Below, one piece after another: positions 1-6,975 of a stretch of 8,174 nt of DNA. How positions within the stretch are numbered: the stretch's first letter is position 1; each line of letters starts with the position of its first letter. A program made the translations under genes and the position numbers. The DNA lies in contig JACCVN010000032.1 in the NCBI GenBank assembly GCA_013698165.1, positions 1 through 8,174 on the forward strand, read 5' to 3'. Under the pieces are notes generated by a model. The model saw only the letters and a program-made list of their open reading frames with translations, was not told where the DNA came from and did not search any database. This DNA comes from Parachlamydiaceae bacterium. GTDB taxonomy: Bacteria > Chlamydiota > Chlamydiia > Chlamydiales > Parachlamydiaceae.

Positions 1-1181
1 AGTTGATCGAAGGATTGCTTAAAGAAGGCATCACCATCCTATGGAGCACTGCCTATCTCGATGAAGCTGAGCGCTGCGACAAAGTTCTTCTGTTGCATGA
101 AGGTAAACTCCTTTTCCAAGGCCCTCCGCAAGAAATGACCGACAAATTAATCGGCCATACTTTCAAAATCACAGGGATCAAAGAACATGTTCGCAAGCGT
201 CTTTTAACTGCTTTACAGCAACCAGACGTCATCGATGGAACTATCCAAGGGCATGACCTACGTTTGGTTGTTCGCGAAGAAAAAGATCTTCCGCCAATCT
301 TACACGGCGAAAAGATCGTTTCTGTACCCCCGCGCTTTGAAGATGCTTTTATCGAGATTTTGGGCGGAGGTCCCGGTGGGAGTTCAATTTTGGCAGATAA
401 AGTGACCGTAATAAAAAACGGTCGCCAGGATGTTATTCAAGCTGAAAGGCTCACCAAAAAATTTGGAAGCTTTGTAGCCGCTAATAACATTACATTTACA
501 GTCAAAAGAGGAGAAGTTTTTGGGCTTTTAGGTCCCAATGGAGCTGGCAAGTCCACAACATTTAAAATGCTTTGTGGAATCCTGAGACCTACTTCAGGAA
601 AGGCATTTGTCAATGGCAAGGACTTGCAAAAAGCTTCGGGAGAAGCCAGAGCGCAAATTGGATATATGGCCCAGAAATTTTCGCTTTATGGCAACTTAAG
701 CGTGCTTCAAAATCTCGATTTCTTTTCCAGCATCTACAACCTCAAGGGTAAAGATAGAGAACAGAAAGTCGATGAGATGATCGATATTTTCAACTTGCAG
801 CCTTATCTGGATTTTTCAGCGGAAAAGCTGCCACTAGGTTTTAAACAGCGGCTAGCATTATCATGCGCCGTGATGCATCGTCCCGAGGTTCTTTTCCTCG
901 ACGAACCGACAGCGGGTGTTGACCCAATTACTAGACGCGAATTTTGGAATCACATTAACGGACTTGTTGAAAAGGGTGTTACGGCTATTGTGACAACCCA
1001 TTTTTTAGATGAAGCAGAATTTTGCGATCGCATTGCCTTAATATACCAATCGCATATTATCGAGATCGGCTCTCCAGATGAGTTAAAAATTAAAGCTAAT
1101 GTTCCAAATGTTGCCCAGCCAACTTTGGAGGAGGCGTTTATACAACTGATCCTGAATTACAAGAAGCAATCAAATGTTTAA
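1..1181 (+). CDS. ybhF: ABC transporter, fused double ATP-binding protein (YbhF type), 5'-truncated
   Basis: This is the energising subunit of an ABC-2 type exporter, cytoplasmic and bound to the two permeases encoded downstream. The reading frame is open through the left edge, so the TTG at 3 is not the start. Only the last part of the first ATPase domain is visible (residues 1-120 of the visible part), beginning near its H-loop segment STAYLDEAERCD (15-26). The second ATPase domain (about 145-390) is complete: Walker A GPNGAGKST (177-185), Q-loop Gln224, signature region LPLGFKQR (276-283) in place of LSGGQ, Walker B LFLDEP (297-302) and switch His333. The C-terminal PTLEEAFIQL tail (373-382) is usual for DrrA/YbhF-like ATPases. 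The first domain has Ala where the switch His is expected, a feature I recall from E. coli YbhF as well. The stop overlaps the next start in ATGTTTAA, implying translational coupling. In E. coli YbhFSR is a drug/cation efflux system; the substrate here is unknown. Confidence 0.93.
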   Translation, partial: LIEGLLKEGITILWSTAYLDEAERCDKVLLLHEGKLLFQGPPQEMTDKLIGHTFKITGIKEHVRKRLLTALQQPDVIDGTIQGHDLRLVVREEKDLPPILHGEKIVSVPPRFEDAFIEILGGGPGGSSILADKVTVIKNGRQDVIQAERLTKKFGSFVAANNITFTVKRGEVFGLLGPNGAGKSTTFKMLCGILRPTSGKAFVNGKDLQKASGEARAQIGYMAQKFSLYGNLSVLQNLDFFSSIYNLKGKDREQKVDEMIDIFNLQPYLDFSAEKLPLGFKQRLALSCAVMHRPEVLFLDEPTAGVDPITRREFWNHINGLVEKGVTAIVTTHFLDEAEFCDRIALIYQSHIIEIGSPDELKIKANVPNVAQPTLEEAFIQLILNYKKQSNV

Positions 1182-2304
1182 TTCCGGAAGTTTCCGCCGC
1201 ATAAAAGCGATGATGATCAAAGAATTTTATCAGATCATCCGCGACCCTAGTAGCATACTTATCGGCATAGCCATGCCGCTTATGCTTTTGTTTTTATATG
1301 GATATGGGCTTTCTTTAGACATTGATCATTTACCCATTGGACTAGTGCTCGAAGACACATCTCCGGACGCGCAAAGCTTCGCTAACGCATTGACCCATTC
1401 ACGTTATTTCAGCGTAAAAGTTGTTAGAGATCGTCGTGAACTTGTTGATGGAATTACCAGCGGGCAAATAAGAGGCTTTGTTGTCATCCCTGCGTATTTT
1501 AGCGCTTTTCGTCAAAAGCCTTCGACACTTGCACCCATTCAGGTGATTGCCGATGGCAGTGAACCCAATACGGCTAATTTTGTACAAAATTATGTGCAGG
1601 GAGTATGGACCACATGGCTAGCAGAAGAATCTATTAGTGATAACCTGCAAGGCCTACCTCAGATAACTTTAGTGCCGCGATTTTGGTATAATGAAGAGCT
1701 TGAAAGCCGTAATTTTCTAATTCCCGGATCTCTCGCGCTTATTATGACGCTCATTGGAACATTGCTCACTGCGCTTGTGGTAGCTAGGGAATGGGAAAGA
1801 GGAACGATGGAAGCATTGATGTCGACGCCAATCACAACCACAGAACTGATCCTAGGTAAAATTATCCCCTATTTTGTTTTTGCAATGCTTTCAATGGCGC
1901 TATGTACGGCAATTGCCGTGTTATTTTATCATGTGCCTTTCAGGGGTTCTTGGATGATTCTAGCACTAACGACAGGAATATTTTTGATATCTGCTTTGGG
2001 ACTTGGCCTCTGGATTTCAACAGTCACCCGCAATCAATTTGCCGCGGCTCAGGCGGCACAGGTAGCCGCATTTCTGCCTGCATTTATACTGTCCGGGTTT
2101 ATTTTCGAAACTTCTAGTATGCCTTGGCTCATTCGAATGATCAGCGCCCTGCTTCCCGCAAGATATTTTGTTTCAAGCCTGCAGACTCTTTTCCTTGTCG
2201 GGAATGTTTGGTCTTTACTGCTTACAAACATGCTCGTCATGGCACTGATGGGCATGTTTTTTATTGCTATTACCGCCAGCATAACCGTTAAACGCTTAGA
2301 TTAA
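1174..2304 (+). CDS. ybhS: ABC-2 type transporter permease (YbhS type)
   Basis: This is an inner-membrane permease subunit, 376 residues, essentially the length of E. coli YbhS. The layout is typical of ABC-2 exporters: an N-terminal cytoplasmic segment with KEFYQIIRDPSS (16-27), one membrane helix (about 27-48), a large extracytoplasmic domain (about 50-180) containing ADGSEPNTANF (126-136), then five predicted helices (about 182-204, 229-251, 259-281, 293-313, 348-370). The cytoplasmic coupling loop AREWERGTMEALMSTPI (204-220) and the PARYFVSSLQ segment (328-337) match what I remember of YbhS, as does the C-terminal KRLD. The start overlaps the ATPase gene by 8 bp. A second ATG pair lies at codons 13-14, but the first keeps the amphipathic N-terminal segment. 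The ribosome binding site is weak (AAGAAG 7 bases before ATG), consistent with translational coupling. It probably forms a heterodimer with the next gene product. Confidence 0.93.
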   Translation: MFNSGSFRRIKAMMIKEFYQIIRDPSSILIGIAMPLMLLFLYGYGLSLDIDHLPIGLVLEDTSPDAQSFANALTHSRYFSVKVVRDRRELVDGITSGQIRGFVVIPAYFSAFRQKPSTLAPIQVIADGSEPNTANFVQNYVQGVWTTWLAEESISDNLQGLPQITLVPRFWYNEELESRNFLIPGSLALIMTLIGTLLTALVVAREWERGTMEALMSTPITTTELILGKIIPYFVFAMLSMALCTAIAVLFYHVPFRGSWMILALTTGIFLISALGLGLWISTVTRNQFAAAQAAQVAAFLPAFILSGFIFETSSMPWLIRMISALLPARYFVSSLQTLFLVGNVWSLLLTNMLVMALMGMFFIAITASITVKRLD

Positions 2305-2307
2305 TTT

Positions 2308-3417
2308 ATGATTAATAGAATTATTGCTCTCATAATTAAAGAATTCCATGCGATCTGGCGCGATAAAAAAAGCCGAGCAGTGCTCATTGTCCCTCCGATC
2401 ATCCAACTATTTATCTTTGCCTTTGCTGCTACGCTGGAGGTCAAAAATGTTACAATTGGAGTTATTAACCGCGACTCTGGAAGGCAGTCCATTGAACTCG
2501 TAGAACGCCTGCAGGGAACTCCTATGATCTCACATGTGGTTTTTTTGCCGACAATAGAATCCTCCAAAGATTTTATCGATAATCAGAGAGGCATTGGCGT
2601 CATCTCCATTGATTCACAATTTTCTAAGAACCTCCTTACACAAAGAGTAGCGAATGTTCAACTGCTCCTCGATGGTCGCAAATCCAATGCTTCCCAAATT
2701 TTTGCGGGATATGTCGCTACAATTATCGGTCAGTATAATCTCGATTATGCTATGCAAGCAGGGATACAACTGCAGCCCACAGAGCTGGTACCACGAAACT
2801 GGTTTAATCCCAATCTTCTCTACTATTGGTTCAATATACCTAGTCTTAGCGGCATACTAACCCTCCTTGTGGCCTTAATATTAACAGCCCTTTCAGTTGC
2901 CAGGGAAAGGGAACTTGGAACATTCGATCAGCTGTTGGTTTCGCCGGTATCATCGGTAGAGATTTTAATCGGCAAGCTACTGCCATCCATCTTCATCAGC
3001 ATGCTTGAAGGTTCATTTATTATTTTTGCAGCAGTTTTTATTTTTAACATCCCTTTTACAGGCTCTCTAGTACTGCTTTACTTAAGCATGTTCCTATTTG
3101 TCAGCTGTATCGTCGGTGTAGGCTTATTCATCTCTTCACTATGTAAAACACAACAGCAGGCAATTTTGGGTTCTTCATTATTTATGACTCCCTCAATTAT
3201 TTTATCCGGTTTTGCCACCCCCATAGAAAATATGCCCGCTTGGCTACAGCCATTTACATATTTAGTGCCCTTACGCTATTACTTAATAATTGCCAAGGGG
3301 ATATTCCTTAAAGAAATGCCTATTGATCTTGTTTTGAGTAATCTTTGGCCATTGGCGATCATCGCCGTATTGACCCTTTGGGCGGCGACATGGTTTTTCC
3401 ACCACAAGCTGGAATAA
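2308..3417 (+). CDS. ybhR: ABC-2 type transporter permease (YbhR type)
   Basis: This is the second membrane subunit of the exporter, 369 residues, starting 3 bp after the previous stop. It is a distant paralogue of the upstream gene with the same plan: KEFHAIWRDKKSRA (11-24), a first helix (about 23-43), an extracytoplasmic domain (about 45-175) with LLDGRKSNASQ (120-130), and five C-terminal helices (about 177-199, 225-247, 252-275, 285-303, 341-362). The coupling loop ARERELGTFDQLLVSPV (198-214), SSLCKTQQQA (276-285) and LSGFATPIENMPAWLQ (299-314) agree closely with remembered E. coli YbhR. No good ribosome binding site is visible, so translation is probably coupled to the upstream gene. 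It is the last gene of the operon and converges on plsB. I saw no convincing rho-independent terminator in the 93-bp gap that follows. Transported substrate unknown. Confidence 0.92.
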   Translation: MINRIIALIIKEFHAIWRDKKSRAVLIVPPIIQLFIFAFAATLEVKNVTIGVINRDSGRQSIELVERLQGTPMISHVVFLPTIESSKDFIDNQRGIGVISIDSQFSKNLLTQRVANVQLLLDGRKSNASQIFAGYVATIIGQYNLDYAMQAGIQLQPTELVPRNWFNPNLLYYWFNIPSLSGILTLLVALILTALSVARERELGTFDQLLVSPVSSVEILIGKLLPSIFISMLEGSFIIFAAVFIFNIPFTGSLVLLYLSMFLFVSCIVGVGLFISSLCKTQQQAILGSSLFMTPSIILSGFATPIENMPAWLQPFTYLVPLRYYLIIAKGIFLKEMPIDLVLSNLWPLAIIAVLTLWAATWFFHHKLE

Positions 3418-3456
3418 TCCGGGCGGTTAACGATCAAAAGTTGCTCAAAATAAACT

Positions 3457-3486
3457 CCCACAGAGCCCACAGAAAACGCAGAGAGG
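3457..3486. repeat. Short imperfect tandem repeat, 9-bp period, in the convergent gap
   Basis: Three consecutive 9-mers are visible: CCCACAGAG (3457-3465), CCCACAGAA (3466-3474) and AACGCAGAG (3475-3483), the last with three mismatches. It sits between the convergent ybhR and plsB genes, in a gap (3418-3510) where I see no gene and no clear terminator. The CACAGAG word resembles purine/pyrimidine-skewed intergenic repeats seen in many environmental bacterial genomes; that comparison is from memory. Confidence 0.5.
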
Positions 3487-3510
3487 GATAGTTTTATATT
3501 GTGCCGCGTT

Positions 3511-4506
3511 CTAAGCGTTAAAACGCTGGTATTCGTCCACGACAAGCTTCCAGATATGCTCGGCACGTTTTTTGCGAAGCTCATGCTTATCTATGCATTC
3601 GCTGCCTGGAAAGTTTTCCATATCGATCTCATTGCCAAAAGAAAGATGGATTGGAGTACATTGCGCATGCCTGCGTTCCCCCAATTCCTTTTCAATGCTG
3701 GACGGTGGAGGCAATAAATTGTAGGTTGCTAAAGCTAAAGGATAAAAATGACAGTGGCACTGTGATTGCCTTGCAATGAGACGGAACATCTCAATGCTTT
3801 GTGGATCAAAGTTAGCCACTTCAACTTTTCCATTTTTATTGGGACGATCTCTACCTCCGCTAGGTGCGACGTAGATAATTTTTCCTCCACTGGAAAGCAG
3901 GGTTCCCAGCAAATGCATGGCTTTTTTGTTGTGGAGAAGTTTATCAGATTTTCTTTCTGGAGGATTATCAATGTGTTTTTTTGAGAAGATGCAAAGTAGA
4001 TTACATCCCTTACTAAAAGGGATCGCTAGTGGATCTGAAATGACCCTATCGCCTGCTATAAAAATCATTGATTTAGCAAGAAAGTTATAATTTTTTTCTA
4101 ATAGTAATGCGATTGCCTGCGGATCCGGCTCAGTTTGATGATTTGCCAGCAAGATCACATTTTCGCCTTTGGCAAGCTGGTCTGTCATCTTGTCAAGTTG
4201 CTCGGAATTATACACTTTTGATTCTTCAAAAATCACCAGTGGGCGAATGAGGTCCAGGCCGAATTGATAAAAATCGAAAGGTGCTGTGATACGTTCATGG
4301 TATGCCTCAAATTTGGAAGGATTTTGAAGCTCTTCTACAATCAACTCTAAAAATTGATTTAAAATCGGCGCATGAGTAGCAATATTAGTTTTGTTTTGAC
4401 GCAAAGCCTCTACATAGCTATCAAAGAATTTTTGCAAACAATCGCCAAGTTTTTTTGGAAGTTTCCCTTCATGAACATAACGATCTATATTTTTTTTTAA
4501 ATCCAT
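3511..4506 (-). CDS. plsB: Glycerol-3-phosphate 1-O-acyltransferase, chlamydial/plastid type
   Basis: This enzyme acylates sn-glycerol-3-phosphate at position 1, the first committed step of phospholipid synthesis. It is 331 residues, unlike the roughly 800-residue E. coli PlsB, and belongs to the family shared by Chlamydiae and plant plastids, which uses acyl-ACP. Acyltransferase motifs appear in order: NHQTEPD (122-128) with catalytic His123 and Asp128, GDRVISDP (152-159), CIFSKKH (172-178), APSGGRDRP (214-222) binding the phosphate, and YPLAL (255-259). The N-terminal helical region (1-110), with FEAYHERITAPFDFYQFG (66-83), is also typical of the plastid enzyme. No transmembrane helix is evident, so it is probably a soluble or peripheral protein. 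It follows the RNase gene by 15 bp on the same strand, so the two are likely co-transcribed. The ribosome binding site is weak. Codons 3-6 contain a run of nine A on the coding strand. The gene order rng-plsB matches that recalled from Chlamydia. Confidence 0.95.
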   Translation of the reverse strand: MDLKKNIDRYVHEGKLPKKLGDCLQKFFDSYVEALRQNKTNIATHAPILNQFLELIVEELQNPSKFEAYHERITAPFDFYQFGLDLIRPLVIFEESKVYNSEQLDKMTDQLAKGENVILLANHQTEPDPQAIALLLEKNYNFLAKSMIFIAGDRVISDPLAIPFSKGCNLLCIFSKKHIDNPPERKSDKLLHNKKAMHLLGTLLSSGGKIIYVAPSGGRDRPNKNGKVEVANFDPQSIEMFRLIARQSQCHCHFYPLALATYNLLPPPSSIEKELGERRHAQCTPIHLSFGNEIDMENFPGSECIDKHELRKKRAEHIWKLVVDEYQRFNA

Positions 4507-4521
4507 GGGATATACTCTACT

Positions 4522-6057
4522 TTATACCTCAATCTTGACGTTATTGATGGCAGACAAAAAACGGAAATCATTGATGTGGAGATCGTCATCAGTTAAAAAT
4601 TCTAAACGCGCATTCATCCCATCGGACAATTGGAGGAGATAGGTTTTGTCGATGCCTTTCAAATAGTTATCTAGTTCAGGATGTGTAACAAGCTTAATGG
4701 CATGCTGCTGTTGGCATTGGATCACTTTTTTCAAAGCGCGTTCAATTTCAATGGAGACACTTTCATGTGTCTTCACAAGGCCGCTACCCATGCAATAAGG
4801 GCATGTCGTAAAAATTGTTTGAATGACCGACTCACGATTGCGCTGCCGAGTCATTTCTATGAGGCCGAATTCACTCATCCCAAGAATTGTACATTTGGCC
4901 GAATCTTCTTTCATGCATTCCTTCAGTCTATCTAAAATGCGCCTCTGGTTTTTCCTTAGGCGCATGTCGATAAAGTCGCAGATGATCAGTCCCCCAATAT
5001 TACGCAAACGCAATTGGCGAGCAATCTCTTCGGCGGCCTCAAGGTTAATGCGCACCAACGTCTCTTCAACATTGCCTTTGTTGCCACTGCTGCGGCCGGA
5101 ATTCACGTCAATAGTGTACATGGCTTCTGTGCGATCAAAGAATAAGTATCCGCCACTGGACAGCCAAATTTTACGGCGCAAGGTTTTTTCGATTTCCCTT
5201 TCAACATTGAACCTTTCAAACATCGGGATCTTATCACGGTAGTATTCTATGCGCAAGGCATGCTCATTAGCGTACCGCTCAAAGTACTGCTTGCATATTA
5301 GATATGTGGGATAGTCATCGATGAGGACACGTTGGTATCGCTTGTCAATGGCTGTGATTAGCGCTCTCTTGATCAGATCGGATTCAGCGTAAAGTAAGGT
5401 AGGATGCGTCGCCTTATTAAAGTTTTCGACAATTTTTTCCCAAATGCCCAAAAGGTCGTGCGCTTCGGCGATAAGCATCTCAGGAGTTGCTAGTGCACTT
5501 GCTGTCCGGCAGATAAGCCCCATGTCTTTGGGCATTTCAAAGGCGCGTATGAGTTTTTTTAGTCTCTCTCTAGAATTGCGGTCATCAATTTTTCTGGACA
5601 CGCCACGGTGTGAGGAGTTTGGCAAAAGGACTAAATAGCGACCGGCAATAGAAATATTAGATGTTAGGCGCGCACCCTTGGTTCCAATAGGTTCTTTGAC
5701 AACTTGCACAAGAACGGGCTGGTCAATCTTCATCACTTGTTCGATATCGACATTCTGTGAACTTTTTGTACGCGGTTCAGTCGAATGATCAAGGTCAAAA
5801 TCCATATCAAAAATTTCTTCAAACTTCTTCGTATTTTCAATAATATCAGAAATATGAATAAATCCATTTTCACCTTCATCGATATCGATGAATGCCGATT
5901 GAATGTTATGCAAAATATTCGTTACGCGCCCTTTATAAACATTACCTGTGAGCTGACGTTCTTTTTTACGTTCGATGATCAAATCATACAGCACGTTATT
6001 TTTTAAATGGGCGCAGCGAATTTCTTTCGATTCAATATTCAGGAGAATTTCATGCAT
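4522..6057 (-). CDS. rng: Ribonuclease E/G family endoribonuclease (RNase G, CafA-like)
   Basis: This is a single-strand-specific endoribonuclease that, in relatives, matures 5' ends of rRNA and starts mRNA decay, acting in the cytoplasm. At 511 residues it has the compact RNase G size (E. coli about 489) without the long C-terminal degradosome scaffold of RNase E. An S1-type RNA-binding region spans about 36-135, with VYKGRVTNIL (40-49) and KEPIGTKGARLT (121-132). It has an acidic insert around 75-108; E. coli RNase G has an insert at a similar place. The catalytic DNase-I-like domain carries IDVNSG (316-321), with metal ligand Asp317, and CDFIDM (360-365), with Asp361; these align to Asp303 and Asp346 of RNase E. 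The zinc-link motif CPYC (Cys419, Cys422) supports dimer or tetramer formation. The ATG at 6057 has AAGG seven bases upstream (6065-6068). It heads an operon with plsB and is divergent from the yceD-rpmF-plsX cluster. Confidence 0.95.
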   Translation of the reverse strand: MHEILLNIESKEIRCAHLKNNVLYDLIIERKKERQLTGNVYKGRVTNILHNIQSAFIDIDEGENGFIHISDIIENTKKFEEIFDMDFDLDHSTEPRTKSSQNVDIEQVMKIDQPVLVQVVKEPIGTKGARLTSNISIAGRYLVLLPNSSHRGVSRKIDDRNSRERLKKLIRAFEMPKDMGLICRTASALATPEMLIAEAHDLLGIWEKIVENFNKATHPTLLYAESDLIKRALITAIDKRYQRVLIDDYPTYLICKQYFERYANEHALRIEYYRDKIPMFERFNVEREIEKTLRRKIWLSSGGYLFFDRTEAMYTIDVNSGRSSGNKGNVEETLVRINLEAAEEIARQLRLRNIGGLIICDFIDMRLRKNQRRILDRLKECMKEDSAKCTILGMSEFGLIEMTRQRNRESVIQTIFTTCPYCMGSGLVKTHESVSIEIERALKKVIQCQQQHAIKLVTHPELDNYLKGIDKTYLLQLSDGMNARLEFLTDDDLHINDFRFLSAINNVKIEV

Positions 6058-6179
6058 CTGGCGGCCTTACAATGTGTATAGTGGTTCACGTAAATCTTAG
6101 GTGATAGAGACGATCTTTTCCAGTAAAAACTCAAAGTGAGGGAATTTGCTGGATAAAAATCACGATTTCAAGCTAAAAT
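6058..6179. promoter_or_regulatory. Divergent intergenic control region between rng and yceD
   Basis: These 122 bp separate the divergent RNase operon and the yceD-rpmF-plsX cluster, so both 5' promoters should lie here. On the minus strand TATACA (forward 6075-6080) could be a -10 box for rng, but no -35 box is visible at 16-18 bp. On the plus strand TAAAAT (6174-6179) is -10-like but abuts the first ATG of yceD, again without a matching -35. TCCAG (6119-6123) and CTGGA (6149-6153) form a short, widely spaced inverted repeat that may be chance. The location is secure; the individual boxes are not. Confidence 0.35.
6065..6068 (-). promoter_or_regulatory. Ribosome binding site of rng
   Basis: AAGG on the minus strand (within TAAGG) lies 7 bases before the ATG at 6057. 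This supports that ATG over the other nearby Met codons. Confidence 0.55.
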
Positions 6180-6683
6180 ATGCTCCATATGGATGACTCA
6201 TTTAAAATTTTTATCGAGCAATTGCGCGACGGCCGGACAGAAGAGATCGAAGAATCTCACTCTCCCGACTTTCTCGACATCAATGAAGACGAGCTTAAGT
6301 TTAAGCGCGATGTACTGTTCGAAGGGCAAGCTTATCTTGCAGATGATAATTTACTCATCCATTTAAAGATTGAAACCTTTGCGACTGTCCCCTGCTCAAT
6401 TTGCAATAATCCCGTAGAAGTGAAAATTGAAATTCCAAATTTTTACCATATGGAACCCGTTGCCGAGATCAAAACCGGCACCTTTGATTTTGCAGAAGTC
6501 CTAAGAGAAGCAATCTTGCTTGAAGTCCCTCGCTTTGCCGAATGCGGAAATGGCCAGTGCCCAGAAAGAGAGAAAATTGCGAAATTTTTGAGGGAAAAGC
6601 CTGAAGCCGATGATTTAGGCAATGATGATGGCTATCAACCTTTTGCTAATATCGATCTTGATAAATATAAACCGACGACATGA
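6180..6683 (+). CDS. yceD: YceD/DUF177 family protein, probable 23S rRNA accumulation factor
   Basis: This 167-residue, acidic, soluble protein is of the DUF177 (YceD) family. In bacteria and plants the family is associated with 23S rRNA accumulation, and its gene commonly lies directly before rpmF, as here. The core is visible as a hydrophobic beta-rich stretch (48-90) with the CSIC pair (Cys72, Cys75) followed by a second region, LREAILLEVPRFAECGNGQC (108-127), with Cys122 and Cys127. The two cysteine pairs may bind a metal (inference). The C-terminus is Asp-rich and probably flexible. Two in-frame starts are possible, at 6180 and 6189 (Met4). Neither has a clear ribosome binding site, so the exact N-terminus is uncertain by three residues. 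In Chlamydia the corresponding gene is, from memory, CT809, annotated hypothetical. Family membership rests on position plus this pattern; residue similarity to E. coli YceD is low. Confidence 0.85.
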   Translation: MLHMDDSFKIFIEQLRDGRTEEIEESHSPDFLDINEDELKFKRDVLFEGQAYLADDNLLIHLKIETFATVPCSICNNPVEVKIEIPNFYHMEPVAEIKTGTFDFAEVLREAILLEVPRFAECGNGQCPEREKIAKFLREKPEADDLGNDDGYQPFANIDLDKYKPTT

Positions 6684-6685
6684 TC

Positions 6686-6705
6686 GCAAGAGTCAAAAAT
6701 CTTGC
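6686..6705 (+). other. Hairpin in the yceD-rpmF leader
   Basis: GCAAGA (6686-6691) and TCTTGC (6700-6705) are perfect inverted repeats around an 8-base A-rich loop, beginning 3 bp after the yceD stop and ending 20 bp before the rpmF ribosome binding site. There is no following T-run, so it does not look like an intrinsic terminator. It could be an RNA stability or processing element in the mRNA, or chance. Confidence 0.35.
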
Positions 6706-6725
6706 CCACATCATTATCTTACTGT

Positions 6726-6732
6726 GAAGGAG
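6726..6732 (+). promoter_or_regulatory. Strong ribosome binding site of rpmF
   Basis: GAAGGAG lies 7 bases before the ATG at 6740. It is the best Shine-Dalgarno sequence in the window, fitting the high expression needed for a ribosomal protein, and it fixes the start of this short gene. Confidence 0.85.
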
Positions 6733-6739
6733 TCTTAAA

Positions 6740-6916
6740 ATGGCAGTACCAAGAAACCGACTATCAAATGCTCGGAAAAATTCTAAGCGCGCGCACCATG
6801 CCAAAAAACCTAAAGCGACATCATTGTGCACTCAATGCCAATCGCCTAGATTACCACATACAATCTGCATGTCTTGCGGTGCTTATGGCGATAAAATTGT
6901 TATCGAGAAAAAGTAA
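6740..6916 (+). CDS. rpmF: 50S ribosomal protein L32 (bL32)
   Basis: This is a structural protein of the large ribosomal subunit. The 58-residue product starts MAVPRNRLSNARKNSKRAHH, the hallmark L32 N-terminus, very rich in Lys and Arg for rRNA binding. The C-terminal half carries a zinc ribbon, Cys30-X2-Cys33 and Cys43-X2-Cys46, followed by GAYGDKIVIEKK, so this is the zinc-binding (C+) form. Length is normal for the family (about 55-65). It lies 56 bp after yceD and 70 bp before plsX on the same strand, the order conserved across many bacteria. A longer open frame overlaps it in another register (6702-6947), but that product resembles nothing and lacks a ribosome binding site. Confidence 0.97.
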   Translation: MAVPRNRLSNARKNSKRAHHAKKPKATSLCTQCQSPRLPHTICMSCGAYGDKIVIEKK

Positions 6917-6955
6917 TCAGATAGGTATGCACTCCACTGTCAGGTGAATCGCCTT

Positions 6956-6975
6956 TTGACCGCGGTGTGTATAAT
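6956..6975 (+). promoter_or_regulatory. Promoter-like elements directly upstream of plsX
   Basis: A perfect TATAAT (6970-6975) and a TTGACC (6956-6961) occur just before plsX, separated by only 8 bp, far short of the usual 16-18. An 8-bp perfect palindrome ACCGCGGT (6959-6966) overlaps the TTGACC. Transcription from this TATAAT would begin at about 6982, leaving only about five bases of leader and excluding the AAGG. It may be a genuine internal promoter, an operator, or coincidence. Confidence 0.3.

Noticed and set aside
3514..3527. AGCGTTAAAACGCT inverted repeat at the 3' end of plsB as a terminator
   Set aside because: The stem is only 5-6 bp, lies within the last plsB codons, and has no following T-run on either strand.
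3279..3584. Minus-strand 101-codon open frame spanning the end of ybhR and the convergent gap
   Set aside because: It is mostly antisense to ybhR, has no ribosome binding site or recognisable motif, and overlaps the end of plsB in another frame.
3499..3717. Plus-strand open frames inside plsB and rng (for example 3499-3717, 3766-3984, 4681-4935 and 4823-5242)
   Set aside because: They lie antisense to genes with full motif sets, show no recognisable domains and have no credible ribosome binding sites, so they are shadows of the real coding strand.
6119..6153. TCCAG/CTGGA inverted repeat as an operator in the divergent promoter region
   Set aside because: A 5-bp match 25 bp apart is expected by chance and does not sit on a convincing promoter.
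6702..6947. An 81-codon open frame overlapping rpmF in a different register
   Set aside because: It lacks a ribosome binding site at its start and resembles no family. The overlapped frame encodes an unmistakable L32 with a strong ribosome binding site.
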